The position numbers were made by a program, and so were the translations under genes. A stretch of 64,000 nucleotides of DNA from VXOZ01 sp965220045 (GTDB lineage Bacteria > Chloroflexota > UBA11872 > VXOZ01). Where the stretch lies: contig OZ244803.1 in NCBI GenBank assembly GCA_965220045.1, forward strand, positions 3,100,001 through 3,164,000. The letters run 5' to 3'. Each line of letters starts with the position of its first letter. Positions within the stretch are counted from its first letter, which is position 1. This document shows positions 8,897 to 17,620 of this stretch, piece by piece. The notes under the pieces are model-generated. The model was given only the letters and a program-made list of their open reading frames with translations, was not told the DNA's origin and ran no database searches.

Positions 8897-9378
8897 ACGA
8901 GCCGAATCTCTTCGCCCAGAATCCTGTCGCGGAGCGCCGGCTTGATGGCAGCATACTGGACGAGATCAACCCGCCGTCCCAAGACGTCCTCCAAGTCGAG
9001 TTTGACGCCAATGAAATCGAGCAGGCTCGCCCGCGCTTCCAGCTCAACGAGAACGTCCACGTCGCTCTCGGGCCCGGCCTCGCCACGCACAATCGACCCA
9101 AAGAGACCGGCGCGCGTGATGCCGTGCCGGCGCAGCACGGGCAGGATTATCTCCCGGATCTCCGCTACGGTGGTAGTTTGTACGTCACTCCGTCGCTCCT
9201 GCTGCTCTGCCTCGACTCTCTCGATATTTGCAAGGTCTTCTGGCGAAACGATGGCGGCCACAGGTATGCCGCTGCGTTCGACAACTACACGGGCTTGCCG
9301 GTCATAGACCTCCTTTAGCATCCCGCTAAACTGTTGACGCGCTTCTGACGCCTTTACCCTGCGAAGACGTGCAGCCAT
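8893..9378 (-). CDS. Fusion antitoxin: Phd/YefM domain joined to MntA nucleotidyltransferase domain
   Basis: 161 residues with two parts. Residues 5-55 (KASEARQQFSGMLKEV, VVVERSGIPVAAIVSPEDL) are a Phd/YefM-type antitoxin and DNA-binding fold. Residues 70-161 are a minimal nucleotidyltransferase with the GSX10DXD motif (G94-S95, D106, D108), as in MntA antitoxins that AMPylate HepT. A strong AGGAGG precedes ATG 9378. MntA is normally a stand-alone protein of about 100 residues, so the added Phd domain suggests it brings its own operator binding. The gene overlaps hepT by four bases. Confidence 0.85.
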   Translation of the reverse strand: MAARLRRVKASEARQQFSGMLKEVYDRQARVVVERSGIPVAAIVSPEDLANIERVEAEQQERRSDVQTTTVAEIREIILPVLRRHGITRAGLFGSIVRGEAGPESDVDVLVELEARASLLDFIGVKLDLEDVLGRRVDLVQYAAIKPALRDRILGEEIRLV

Positions 9379-9403
9379 CTCTCACCTCCTGGGCGTACTA
9401 CTA

Positions 9404-9429
9404 TGTACAATATACTACAAGAGTGTACG
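9404..9429. promoter_or_regulatory. TGTACA operator-like pair upstream of the Phd-MntA/HepT operon
   Basis: TGTACA at 9404-9409 and TGTACG at 9424-9429 are 20 bases apart, about two helical turns, in the AT-rich stretch just upstream of the antitoxin start at 9378. TGTACA is the core recognised by YefM-family antitoxins. An AATATA (TATATT on the coding strand) at 9409-9414 could be the -10. The second box lies inside the 3' end of cca. Confidence 0.45.
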
Positions 9430-10929
9430 TCCTGCGATGTGATTCCTACTTTGCTGATGCGCCAACAAATATCCGCAGCGGCCCGCTATTGCTAGTACGA
9501 CGCAAACTACTTCGCCGAGCACTGCGGGATTGCGCTCCGCGAATTCCTCGGCCAGCTTGGTTGCCGTCTCTCTATCGTCCTGGGCCAACTCGCCGTCGAT
9601 CACGAGCTCCAGCAGGTAGTCCTTGATCGGCTTGATCCACGGGCCCGGTTCGCGGTCGAACATGGTCATGAGGTCGTTGCCGTCCAGCGGGCTTTGCAGC
9701 TTCGCCACGTCCTCCTGGGCCTGGAGTTCACGGCAGCGGGCCTCCAGGTGGTTGACGCGGGCCACGCCCGCCTCCACGCGCGAGCGGCGGTAGCTGGTGA
9801 TGTCGGCGCGAGAGAGGGCGAAGAGGTCGTCCGTGATCCCCTCCGTCTCGCGCAGAAAGCGCCGCACCGCGCCGTCGGTCCATTCCGGCGTGTAGAGGTT
9901 GGGGCGCAGGTGTTCGGCTACGAGACGTTGAATGCGCTCGCTGCTATCCCGGTCGAAACGCAGGCGCCGCAGGATCTTCCGCGCCATGCGTGCGCCCACC
10001 ATCTCGTGCCGGAAGAAGTGCACCTTGCCGTCCTGCACCGATTTCGTGCGCGGCTTGCCGATGTCGTGCAGCAGCGCCGCCCAGCGCAATATGGTTGTGG
10101 CGGGCACATTTTCCACCACCTTGAGCGTATGGCCGAATACGTCCTTGTGGCGTCCGTCCTGGCCGGTGCCGCGCAGCGGCAGGAGCTCCGGCATGACGTA
10201 CGCCGCCAGTCCACTGCCGCACAGCGCTTCAAGTCCCAGCGTCGGCCGGTCCGCCAGCAGCAAGCGGGTCATCTCGGCGGCAATGCGCTCGGTGCTTACA
10301 TGCTCGAGGGCGCCGGCCTGCTCCTCCAACGCCGCGCGCGTAGCCGGATCGATGGTAAAGCCGAGCTCGGCGGCAAAACGCACGGCGCGCAGCATTCGCA
10401 ACGGGTCTTCCCGAAACCGCTCCGCGGGATCTCCCACGGCGCGGATGAGGCCCCGCTGCAGGTCCTGCAACCCGTGAAAGGGATCGAGCATGCCGCCGGT
10501 TGCCGGCTCCTGGGCGATGGCGTTGATGGTGAAGTCGCGGCGCGACAGGTCGTCTTCCAGATTCGTGCCGAAGGTGACGGCGGGCTTGCGGCTGGCAAAG
10601 GCATACTCTTCGCTGCGGTAGGTCGTAATTTCCACCACCCATTCGCCAAAGGTCGCGCCTATCGTGCCGAATTTCTCCCCCACGTCGTAGCGGGCATCCG
10701 GCCGCGCCTGCGCCAGCAGGCGCTTGATCGCCGGCGGATGCGCGTCCGTCGCCAGGTCCAAGTCGTGGGTCGGACGGTGCAGCAGCGCGTCACGGACCGA
10801 GCCGCCCACGAGGTATAGCTCATAGCCGACCTCCGAGAAATGCGCCGCCAAAGTCTGCAGTATGGGCGCAGCCACGAGGCCCTGCACCACACTCGCACCG
10901 CGTTCGGAAACTTCCACGCTCTTGCTCAT
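9415..10929 (-). CDS. cca: CCA-adding tRNA nucleotidyltransferase / poly(A) polymerase family with HD domain
   Basis: 504 residues. The class II nucleotidyltransferase head shows GGSVRDALL (42-50), the catalytic DLDLAT (D56, D58), RRDFTINAIA and the DPLRMLRAVRFAAELGF motif. A middle HD domain carries LLHDIGKPRTKS near residue 290. The C-terminal part has a weakly conserved tail. GGAGAGA precedes ATG 10929. The enzyme adds or repairs the 3' CCA of tRNAs; the tRNA-Tyr gene in this window lacks an encoded CCA and would need it. HD domains in such enzymes can give phosphatase activity. Adenine-only polymerase activity cannot be excluded from sequence. Confidence 0.9.
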   Translation of the reverse strand: MSKSVEVSERGASVVQGLVAAPILQTLAAHFSEVGYELYLVGGSVRDALLHRPTHDLDLATDAHPPAIKRLLAQARPDARYDVGEKFGTIGATFGEWVVEITTYRSEEYAFASRKPAVTFGTNLEDDLSRRDFTINAIAQEPATGGMLDPFHGLQDLQRGLIRAVGDPAERFREDPLRMLRAVRFAAELGFTIDPATRAALEEQAGALEHVSTERIAAEMTRLLLADRPTLGLEALCGSGLAAYVMPELLPLRGTGQDGRHKDVFGHTLKVVENVPATTILRWAALLHDIGKPRTKSVQDGKVHFFRHEMVGARMARKILRRLRFDRDSSERIQRLVAEHLRPNLYTPEWTDGAVRRFLRETEGITDDLFALSRADITSYRRSRVEAGVARVNHLEARCRELQAQEDVAKLQSPLDGNDLMTMFDREPGPWIKPIKDYLLELVIDGELAQDDRETATKLAEEFAERNPAVLGEVVCVVLAIAGRCGYLLAHQQSRNHIAGRTLL

Positions 10930-11493
10930 CTTCTCTCCGGATTGCGCTTGCCCAGGTCGGCAGCCTATCGCCTCGTTTCGCGGTCACAGCGAGCGGCAGC
11001 CCGGGATTGGGCAGCAACTGACTATCTTTGCACCCTAACCGCGCATCGACGTGCACAATTGACAGGTCTTGCGTGCCACAAGCGGCCAAAGCTGACTCTC
11101 ATGATAGCACGGGGTGCCGCCCATTCGGCTGCAGACAATGGCGCCAAATTGCGGGAACCGCAGGATTGCGCACCAGCGCCCTCCAGGCCCTCCGCTTCCT
11201 TGTTTACCGGAGACAGGCTTGCCCTTTCACCGCCGCGTACGGTCGCCCCTCCTCAGCTCGCGCCGGCCTTGGCCTGTGTTGCTTTCGGGTTGCGTGTGGC
11301 GGGTCGGCCGTTACAATGAGAGTTGCAGCGTTGAGGCTGGGGACGAGCGACTGCTATCATCTGTCCCGCGCCGCAGTGTATCCGGCGGCAACTCTCCACG
11401 TTGCGGTATGCTGGCGACGGTGATAGTGCCTGGACAACAGAATTCCTCTAGACGGCGATGTAATCACATCGTCAAATGCCGAAGGTATGCGCG
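10930..11493. other. Divergent intergenic region, no gene seen
   Basis: The stretch separates the divergently read cca and GH15 genes and must hold both promoters. I see no convincing -35/-10 pair, repeat family or RNA gene. Confidence 0.35.
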
Positions 11494-13506
11494 ATGCCAC
11501 GTGATTTGCCGGTAGGAAACGGACGCTTGCTCGTCTGCTTTGATAGCGACTACCGCATCAGAGACGTCTACTATCCTCACGTCGGACAAGAGGACCATGC
11601 CCAGGGTCACCCGTTCCAATTTGGGGTCTGGGTTGACGGCCTCTTTGCGTGGATCCACGACAAGTCCTGGGACAAGTCGCTGCGCTATAAGGAAGACACG
11701 CTCGTCACCGACGTTACCGCGCAGAACGATCGCCTCCGGGTGCGGCTTACCCTCAATGACGCCGTCGACTACAGCCGCAATGTGTTCCTGCGGCGCATCA
11801 CCGTAGAGAACCAGACGGACTCCGAACGTGAGGTGCGCCTCTTCTTCCACCACAATTTCTCCCTCGGCGGCATCAGCATTGGCGACACGGCCTATTACGA
11901 CCCGCGTCACCGATCGCTCATTCATTACAAGGGCAAGACGTTCTTCTGGATGAACGGGATGAATGGGACCGACATCGGGCTGGATTCCTACGCCACCGGC
12001 ACGAAGAACGTGGGCGGCTTGGAGGGCACCTGGCGCGATGCCGAAGACGGCCGGCTGGAAGGCAATCCCATCGCGCAAGGGTCTGTGGACAGTACCGGCT
12101 CGATCGGCGTGACCATAGCCGCGCGGGAGACCGCTACCGTCTATTACTGGATGGCAGTCGGCTCAGATGCCATGGAAGTGGAAGGCATTGAGCGGCACAT
12201 CCGCCAGGTAGGGCCGGGAGCGGTGCTCTACCGCACGCAGGAATACTGGCGTCATTGGGTGCGGAAGGAAGGCTTTACGTTGGCCGATCTGCCGGCCGGA
12301 ATCGGCGCTCTCTTCAATCGCAGCCTGCTTACGATTCAGACCCAGACCGACCACGAGGGCGCAATCCTGGCGGCAAACGACAACGACATCGCCCAGTTCG
12401 GCCGCGATACCTACTCCTACATGTGGCCGCGGGACGGCGCGCTGGTTGCCTATGCCCTCAGCCGCGCCGGCTATGGGGAGATTTCCCGCCGCTTCTTCAG
12501 CTTTTGCTTGCGCACCATCACGCCGCAAGGCTACATGATGCATAAGTACAACCCGGACGGCTCCGTCGGGTCGTCGTGGCATCCGTGGGCGGCGCCGGAC
12601 GGCTCCCGCCAGCACCCGATTCAAGAAGACGAGACAGCGCTCGTGATTTGGGCCCTGTGGCAGCACTTTGAGAAATACTGGGACATCGAGTTCATGAAGC
12701 CGTTCTACGCGTCCTTCATCAAGCCCGCCGCCCAGTTCATGAGCCTCTACCGCGACCTGACTACCGGGTTGCCGGTGCCGTCGTACGACCTCTGGGAAGA
12801 GCGCCACGGCGTCCACGCCCATACCGTTGCCACGGTCTACGCCGGGCTCCGGGCCGCGGCGAATTTCACCGAGGCCTTTGGCGAGGAAACCTACACGGAC
12901 AGCTACCGGCGCACTGCTGAAGAACTCAAGCAGGCCGCCCTCACCCACATGATCAATCCTGACACCGGCCTCTTTTCGCGGATGGTTACGCCACAGCCGG
13001 ATGGGTCAGTCCATCACGACCCAACCATAGACAGCGCTACCTACGCGCTCTGGTACTTCGGCATGCTCCCGCCTGACGATCCCCTCGTGGTCAAGATGAT
13101 GGAGACGATCCGGGAACGCCTGTGGGTTAAAACGGACGTCGGCGGCATCGCCCGCTACGAAAACGACTATTACCACCAAATCAGCAACAATATCGCCGTT
13201 GTGCCTGGGAACCCATGGTTCATCTGCACACTCTGGCTCGCCGAATGGTACATTGCCAAAGCGACTTCACTTGAGGACCTGGCACCGGCCAAAGAAATCC
13301 TGCTCTGGGTCGAGCAGCGCCGCCTGGAAAGCGGCTGTCTCGCCGAGCAGGTTCACCCGTTTTCCAACGCGCCGTTGAGCGTCTCCCCGCTCACTTGGAG
13401 TCACGCAACTGTTGTGATGACTGTCAATGCGTATGTTGAGAAGTATCACCAGCTTTTGGGCGGTGAAGAGAGTGCAATCCCCACCGCTGAATCCGTGCAT
13501 TCGTAA
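11494..13506 (+). CDS. Glycoside hydrolase family 15 (glucoamylase / trehalase-like)
   Basis: About 670 residues. The N-terminal beta-sandwich begins MPRDLPVGNGRLLVCFDSDY, typical of bacterial glucoamylase/glucodextranase N domains. The (alpha/alpha)6 catalytic domain has YMWPRDGALVAYAL, the general acid in DLWEERHGVHAHT, and the general base in LAEQVHPFSN followed by SPLTWSHA. No signal peptide is visible, so a cytoplasmic role on glycogen, maltodextrin or trehalose is likely. ATG 11494 has GAAGG eight bases upstream; an in-frame ATG at 11476 is also possible. It is a single gene. Confidence 0.88.
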   Translation: MPRDLPVGNGRLLVCFDSDYRIRDVYYPHVGQEDHAQGHPFQFGVWVDGLFAWIHDKSWDKSLRYKEDTLVTDVTAQNDRLRVRLTLNDAVDYSRNVFLRRITVENQTDSEREVRLFFHHNFSLGGISIGDTAYYDPRHRSLIHYKGKTFFWMNGMNGTDIGLDSYATGTKNVGGLEGTWRDAEDGRLEGNPIAQGSVDSTGSIGVTIAARETATVYYWMAVGSDAMEVEGIERHIRQVGPGAVLYRTQEYWRHWVRKEGFTLADLPAGIGALFNRSLLTIQTQTDHEGAILAANDNDIAQFGRDTYSYMWPRDGALVAYALSRAGYGEISRRFFSFCLRTITPQGYMMHKYNPDGSVGSSWHPWAAPDGSRQHPIQEDETALVIWALWQHFEKYWDIEFMKPFYASFIKPAAQFMSLYRDLTTGLPVPSYDLWEERHGVHAHTVATVYAGLRAAANFTEAFGEETYTDSYRRTAEELKQAALTHMINPDTGLFSRMVTPQPDGSVHHDPTIDSATYALWYFGMLPPDDPLVVKMMETIRERLWVKTDVGGIARYENDYYHQISNNIAVVPGNPWFICTLWLAEWYIAKATSLEDLAPAKEILLWVEQRRLESGCLAEQVHPFSNAPLSVSPLTWSHATVVMTVNAYVEKYHQLLGGEESAIPTAESVHS

Positions 13507-14253
13507 CGCTCCGCCCTACCATCGCCGCGCTGCGTCTACATAATCCTGCCGGCTGCGAGCACTTCCGGAAGATTACGGTAAAGTAGTGATTTATGTGGAT
13601 AACTACCGTTAATCCAGTGGATAAACTGCCCGAAATGGGGATATCCTAAGCCCTGAGCGGATTCTGCTGCCTTTTGCCAACTTGACCGTTTGCAGCGAGC
13701 GACCTGAATAACCAGCCAGTTTCTGGGGAAACTTGTAGACCTATCGGCAGCTCCACATGGGGAGAAGCAGGGCCCTTTTCCCCACCCCAGATGCGACCGC
13801 GGGTGTCAGTGGCATTCCGCGCCTTTAAGGAGTATTCTCAACAGATTTTTCCCGACATCTATCCCCCGCGACATCCCGCTCCACGACTTCAATCCCGGCA
13901 CTTTTCCACGCTATCAACAGCCCTTATGATTATGGCTTTGACCGTTGAGATTAAACTCTTTCTTCGGACAGAAAGTCTGCTCCAAATCATCCTGTCATTT
14001 TTGTTCAGGGCCCCGCTGTAGCTTCCACCAGATATCACACTTCTCATCTGATTTTATCTGCATGACGAGGCGTCCGGCGATGTTCCCTCTCGGGGCTTGT
14101 CGAGCAGCGAATTGAGCGTTTAAGCCGCCGTTGAACCAGATCGCCGGCATGAGCTACAGAGGGATGCCGAAGGGTGCTAGCATGGGAAAGGAGACATGCG
14201 GAGCGGTAGGGTAGCGAAGACAGTCTCAGCCGGCTGGGACTGGAGGACCTGCA
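13507..14253. other. 747-bp gene-free region, AT-richer than its surroundings
   Basis: No open frame looks coding. The left part carries two DnaA-box-like sequences (listed separately); further GGGGAT, TTTTCCCC and TTTTCCACG motifs are scattered to about 13910. A replication or regulatory role is only a possibility. Confidence 0.4.
13594..13624 (+). other. Pair of DnaA-box-like sequences
   Basis: TGTGGATAA at 13594-13602 is an exact complement of the consensus TTATCCACA; AGTGGATAA at 13616-13624 differs by one base. They have the same orientation and are 22 bases apart, about two helical turns. No dnaA, dnaN or AT-rich 13-mer array is nearby, so a full origin is not supported. Confidence 0.4.
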
Positions 14254-15372
14254 ATGGGGACGACGATTCGAACCAAGGACGAAGGCGAGCGCTGTAAAAT
14301 AGCGCTCGTTGCTAACGGCGAAGAGGTAGCGCGCTTGACGGTTGAGAAGCGTGAGATGCGGCTGGGTGCAGCTTGGGTGCGGATGGGAGGCATAGCAAGC
14401 GTGCGGACTAGCCCGCGGCATCGCAACCAGGGCTATGGCCGCGCCTTGATGGATAGCACGGTTGACTACATGCGGGAAGAGGGTTACCTGGTATCAGTCT
14501 TATTTGGTGTCCCCGCATTCTATCACCGAATTGGCTACGCTACGGTTCTGCTGCGGAAGAGTGCTGTGCGAGTAAGGACGGCGGCAGCGGAATCCCTGCC
14601 GGGGCCCTGTGCAGTGCGAGCGACGAGAGACGGCGAGGAAGCAGAACTTCTGGCGCTTTACGAAGACGAGATCGGCACAAGAAGTGGCGCTGTGAGGCGA
14701 TCGCAGGCGGCGTTCGCGCCTTGGTATAACGAGGCTGAGGATTGGTTTCAAGAGCCGCGGAGGATACTGGTCGCAGAGGAGAATGGAGAGACTGTTGGCT
14801 ACAGTCTGGGTGAGCAGGGCTGGCTGCAGCATTCGGAGTGGCATCCGCAAGCGTACGAGATCGTAGTTCCAGCGAGAAGGGTGGCGACCGCGGGACCGAG
14901 CCTGCTCGGGGCGCTGGCGGCAGAGGCCAGCGAGCGGCGCGCGGAGTGGGTGGAACTGGAGTTGCCGCCGGACGCTGCGCTGCTCTCGCTGCTGCGCACG
15001 GTCGGCTATACGCAGGAGACCGTATATTCGCACAATCAAGGGGGCATGGGCCGGATCGTCAACCTCGCCGGGCTGGCTGTGGTAATGACTGCTGGTGTGC
15101 GCGAGCAAGTCCAGACATGGCAGAGCGACGAGCAAGTGGGGAGAATAGTCTTTGAATGTGATGCCGAGACGGCGGAGATCGCTCTCGGCGCCGGCCGGAC
15201 ACTGACCATTACCCTGCCCCAACAAAACCTGCTGCAGCTTTTGATGGGATACCGCGGCATCGCGGAACTGCGACTGGAGTTTCCCGCCTGTGTGGCAGAG
15301 GGCGATGTTGCCCTAGTCGACGCGCTGTTTCCAAGGGGCTATCCCTATATGTGGAACCTTGACCACTTCTAA
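14254..15372 (+). CDS. GNAT N-acetyltransferase, Eis-like (acetyltransferase plus SCP2-like tail)
   Basis: 372 residues. The N-terminal GNAT domain has the acetyl-CoA loop VRTSPRHRNQGYGRALM and a FYHRIGY motif. A second GNAT-like region follows, and the C-terminal part has QNLLQLLMGYRGIAEL and ends LFPRGYPYMWNLDHF, the pattern of the sterol-carrier-like domain of Eis proteins. The terminal carboxylate of Eis-family proteins contributes to catalysis, and the sequence ends in F as in known members. GGAGG precedes ATG 14254. The substrate (aminoglycoside, amine or protein) is unknown. It overlaps the HAD gene by 14 bases. Confidence 0.85.
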   Translation: MGTTIRTKDEGERCKIALVANGEEVARLTVEKREMRLGAAWVRMGGIASVRTSPRHRNQGYGRALMDSTVDYMREEGYLVSVLFGVPAFYHRIGYATVLLRKSAVRVRTAAAESLPGPCAVRATRDGEEAELLALYEDEIGTRSGAVRRSQAAFAPWYNEAEDWFQEPRRILVAEENGETVGYSLGEQGWLQHSEWHPQAYEIVVPARRVATAGPSLLGALAAEASERRAEWVELELPPDAALLSLLRTVGYTQETVYSHNQGGMGRIVNLAGLAVVMTAGVREQVQTWQSDEQVGRIVFECDAETAEIALGAGRTLTITLPQQNLLQLLMGYRGIAELRLEFPACVAEGDVALVDALFPRGYPYMWNLDHF

Positions 15373-16033
15373 GCCGCGGCTGCAAATCGCTGCCGTCATC
15401 TTCGACGTAGACGGTCTCATGGCCGACAGCGAGCCGCTGCACCGGGCCGCCTGGCACGAGCTCGGCCGCCAGTGCGGGTTTCTCACTTATCCCACCGATG
15501 CCGCGGAGAGCTTGGGCCAGCGGGTGATAGAAAACTTGCGCATGCGGCACGCCCAGGGGCGCTTTACCCAGGATCCGGTCGTGCTCCTGGACCAATACCA
15601 TGACATCCTCATTGCGCTGATTAGGGAACGGCTGCAGCCGAAGCCGGGTCTGAGCTCGGCGCTGGAGTACGTGGAAAAGCGGGATTGGAGATGTGCCGCG
15701 GCGTCTTCTGGTGACAGGGTCTACATTGACGTGGTGTTGGACGTGCTCGGCATACACGCGTTCTTCCAGGCGGTGGCAACAGGAGATGAGGTCGCAGAGG
15801 GCAAGCCCAATCCTGCGCTCTACCTGCTGGCAGCGGCGCGGCTCGGCGTAGCGCCGGCGACCTGTGTGGCGCTGGAAGACAGCCCCCGCGGGGTGCAGTC
15901 GGCGCAAGCGGCCGGCATGCGGTGCATTGCCGTGCCGGAAGGCGCTGCGGACGCGTCTGCCGCTGACGCGGTGTGCGAATCGCTCTTCACGGCGGTAGAC
16001 GTACTGCAGCGGTGGAGCGCGGAGCAAGACTGA
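15359..16033 (+). CDS. HAD-IA hydrolase, beta-phosphoglucomutase/phosphatase-like
   Basis: 224 residues with all HAD motifs: motif I FDVDGLMADSEP, motif II Ser in AASSGD, motif III Lys in EGKPNPALY, and motif IV in ALEDSPRGVQSAQAAGM. The DVDGLMADSEPLH form and the helical cap match the phosphatase/beta-phosphoglucomutase subgroup. The likely start is TTG 15359, which overlaps the preceding acetyltransferase by 14 bases and implies translational coupling. The substrate is probably a small phosphorylated sugar or alcohol, but is not defined. Confidence 0.85.
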   Translation: MTTSKPRLQIAAVIFDVDGLMADSEPLHRAAWHELGRQCGFLTYPTDAAESLGQRVIENLRMRHAQGRFTQDPVVLLDQYHDILIALIRERLQPKPGLSSALEYVEKRDWRCAAASSGDRVYIDVVLDVLGIHAFFQAVATGDEVAEGKPNPALYLLAAARLGVAPATCVALEDSPRGVQSAQAAGMRCIAVPEGAADASAADAVCESLFTAVDVLQRWSAEQD

Positions 16034-16171
16034 GCAACCGAGCGGACGTGCGCTGCCGCGTGGCTGACAAGACCGCAGGCCGAGCAGGTTTTGTTACACT
16101 GCCTTTAGCTTTGCCGGAATTCAATGCGAGCCAAGATGCAACCGCACAGAGAGCAATCAAGGAAGAGACAC

Positions 16172-16966
16172 ATGGATAGGGCAGCGTTACCGAAACAGCC
16201 GGGCGAGTTGCGGGCACTCATACGCGCCGGAGAGTGGGACACGACGACGGAGGGTCTGGCGCCAGGCTTCGTGCAGGCGAATCTCGCCATTGTGCCGCAG
16301 GACCTGGCGTTTGACTTCCTGCTCTTCTGCCAGCGCAATTCTCAGCCGTGTCCGGTGTTGGAGGTCATGGAGCCGGGTTCCTATGAGCCGCGCGAGACGG
16401 CGCCCGGCGCGGATATTCGCAGCGACGTGCCCCGCTACCGCGTCTATGAGAACGGCGAGCTCGTGGATGAAGTCACGGACATCACGGACCGCTGGCAGGA
16501 TGATTTCGTCTCGTTTCTGCTCGGGTGCAGTTTTAGTTTCGAGTCCGCCATGCTGGCCGCCGGCATTCCGCTGCGCCACTTGCAAGCGGGCAACGACGTG
16601 CCCGTATATGTGACAAATCGCGACACGACACCTGCGGGAGCCTTTTCAGGCCCGTTGGTTGTCAGTATGCGCCCGATTCACCATACGCAGGTAGTGCGGG
16701 CGGTGCAGACGACCTCGCGCTTTCCCGGCGTGCACGGCGCGCCGGTCCACATCGGCGACCCAGGGGAGATAGGGATTGCGGACCTCGATAATCCGCAATG
16801 GGGCGCGCGCACCGACGTGCGCGAGGGTGAGGTGCCCGTCTTCTGGGCCTGCGGCGTCACACCGCAAGCGGTCGCGCTGGCGAGCAAACCGCCCCTGATG
16901 ATCACCCACGCGGCGGGTCACATGTTTCTCACGGACTTGCAGGACGCGCATTTGGCGGTGCTTTAG
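16172..16966 (+). CDS. DUF1445 putative hydro-lyase (D-glutamate cyclase-like)
   Basis: The motifs VPQDLAFDFLLFCQRN, GCSFSFESAMLAAGI and GPLVVSMRPIH mark the DUF1445/UPF0317 family. The family includes the catalytic domain of mammalian D-glutamate cyclase, and many bacterial members are annotated as hydro-lyases. ATG 16172 is preceded by AGGAAGAGA and gives 264 residues; an ATG at 16124 would add an unlikely basic extension. It follows the HAD gene by 138 bases. Whether it acts on D-glutamate or another acid cannot be told. Confidence 0.85.
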   Translation: MDRAALPKQPGELRALIRAGEWDTTTEGLAPGFVQANLAIVPQDLAFDFLLFCQRNSQPCPVLEVMEPGSYEPRETAPGADIRSDVPRYRVYENGELVDEVTDITDRWQDDFVSFLLGCSFSFESAMLAAGIPLRHLQAGNDVPVYVTNRDTTPAGAFSGPLVVSMRPIHHTQVVRAVQTTSRFPGVHGAPVHIGDPGEIGIADLDNPQWGARTDVREGEVPVFWACGVTPQAVALASKPPLMITHAAGHMFLTDLQDAHLAVL

Positions 16967-17076
16967 GCGGTAGCGCAGGTGCTGTTTCCGTTCGTGCTGA
17001 GCACATTGACGAGCTTAGTACAGGCATGTTGCAGCGCGAGCGGCTGGTGTGTTGACGTGGTGGCAGCGCAGGTGCC

Positions 17077-17117
17077 CTTTCCGTTCATACTTCGACAAGC
17101 TCAGTACGAACGGAAAG
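17077..17117. repeat. Imperfect palindrome, CTTTCCGTTC...GAACGGAAAG family
   Basis: Arms 17077-17091 and 17103-17117 are complementary over 15 bases with one mismatch, around an 11-base loop containing TTCGACAAGCTCAG. The same outer motif recurs with different inserts at 28851-28913. Confidence 0.75.
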
Positions 17118-17348
17118 AGGCAAGCCGGTACGGACGGGAAGGGTGGCTCAGACCGAAGCGGAGAGGCAAGCCGGTACGAACGGCAACGGAAGAGAGCCTA
17201 GCGAGACGCGAGTAGTGACGTCCGCCTCAACGCAGTGTGGAAGCCGCTCGGCGCGCCGGTCCCAGGTATAGTCTTGCACGTCCTGCTATGCACGCCGCCG
17301 GGGCCATTGCCCGCAAACTCCGCCCACACCCCGACGAGCACGCCGGCG

Positions 17349-17467
17349 GTTCGGCCCGAGCCTGTCGCAGGCCGGAGGACGATGCAGCGACCGTTCGGCC
17401 TGAGCCTGTCGCAGGCCGGAGAACGACACAGCGACCGTTCGGCCTGAGCCTGTCGCAGGCCGGACTC
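17349..17467. repeat. 44-bp tandem repeat, 2.7 copies
   Basis: Units start at 17349, 17393 and 17437. Each contains GTTCGGCCTGAGCCTGTCGC, with an inverted CGGCCTG / CAGGCCG pair that can fold, followed by a variable AGCGACC spacer. Copies differ at only a few positions. Confidence 0.85.
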
Positions 17468-17620
17468 GCCACCGCCAATGCCGCACAGTGCCAGGCAGCC
17501 CGCACGTGACGTCACGTGTAGCGAATCACAGCCCCGGGCTGCACATTGCGGCCGCTTGCCGAGAGCGGTTAAGTTCGTTAGAGTCGTACGTAGTTTGTCA
17601 ATAAGTAAAGCGAGGCAACC

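Larger units (their letters stand above)
16967..17620. other. Gene-free region with two kinds of repeats
   Basis: Beyond the palindrome at 17077-17117 and the 44-bp tandem array at 17349-17467, there is a partial palindrome (CCGTTCGTGCTGAGCACATTG) at 16987. Apparent frames here are by-products of the repeats. Confidence 0.5.

Noticed and set aside
9694..10818. 374-codon forward frame across the cca gene
   Set aside because: Antisense to cca, no motif and no ribosome site; the cca protein explains the conservation.
13594..14060. Chromosomal replication origin
   Set aside because: Only two convincing DnaA boxes, no AT-rich unwinding array and no dnaA or dnaN nearby; kept only as a DnaA-box observation.
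17349..17467. CRISPR array
   Set aside because: Whole 44-bp units repeat with no variable spacers, and no cas genes are in the window.
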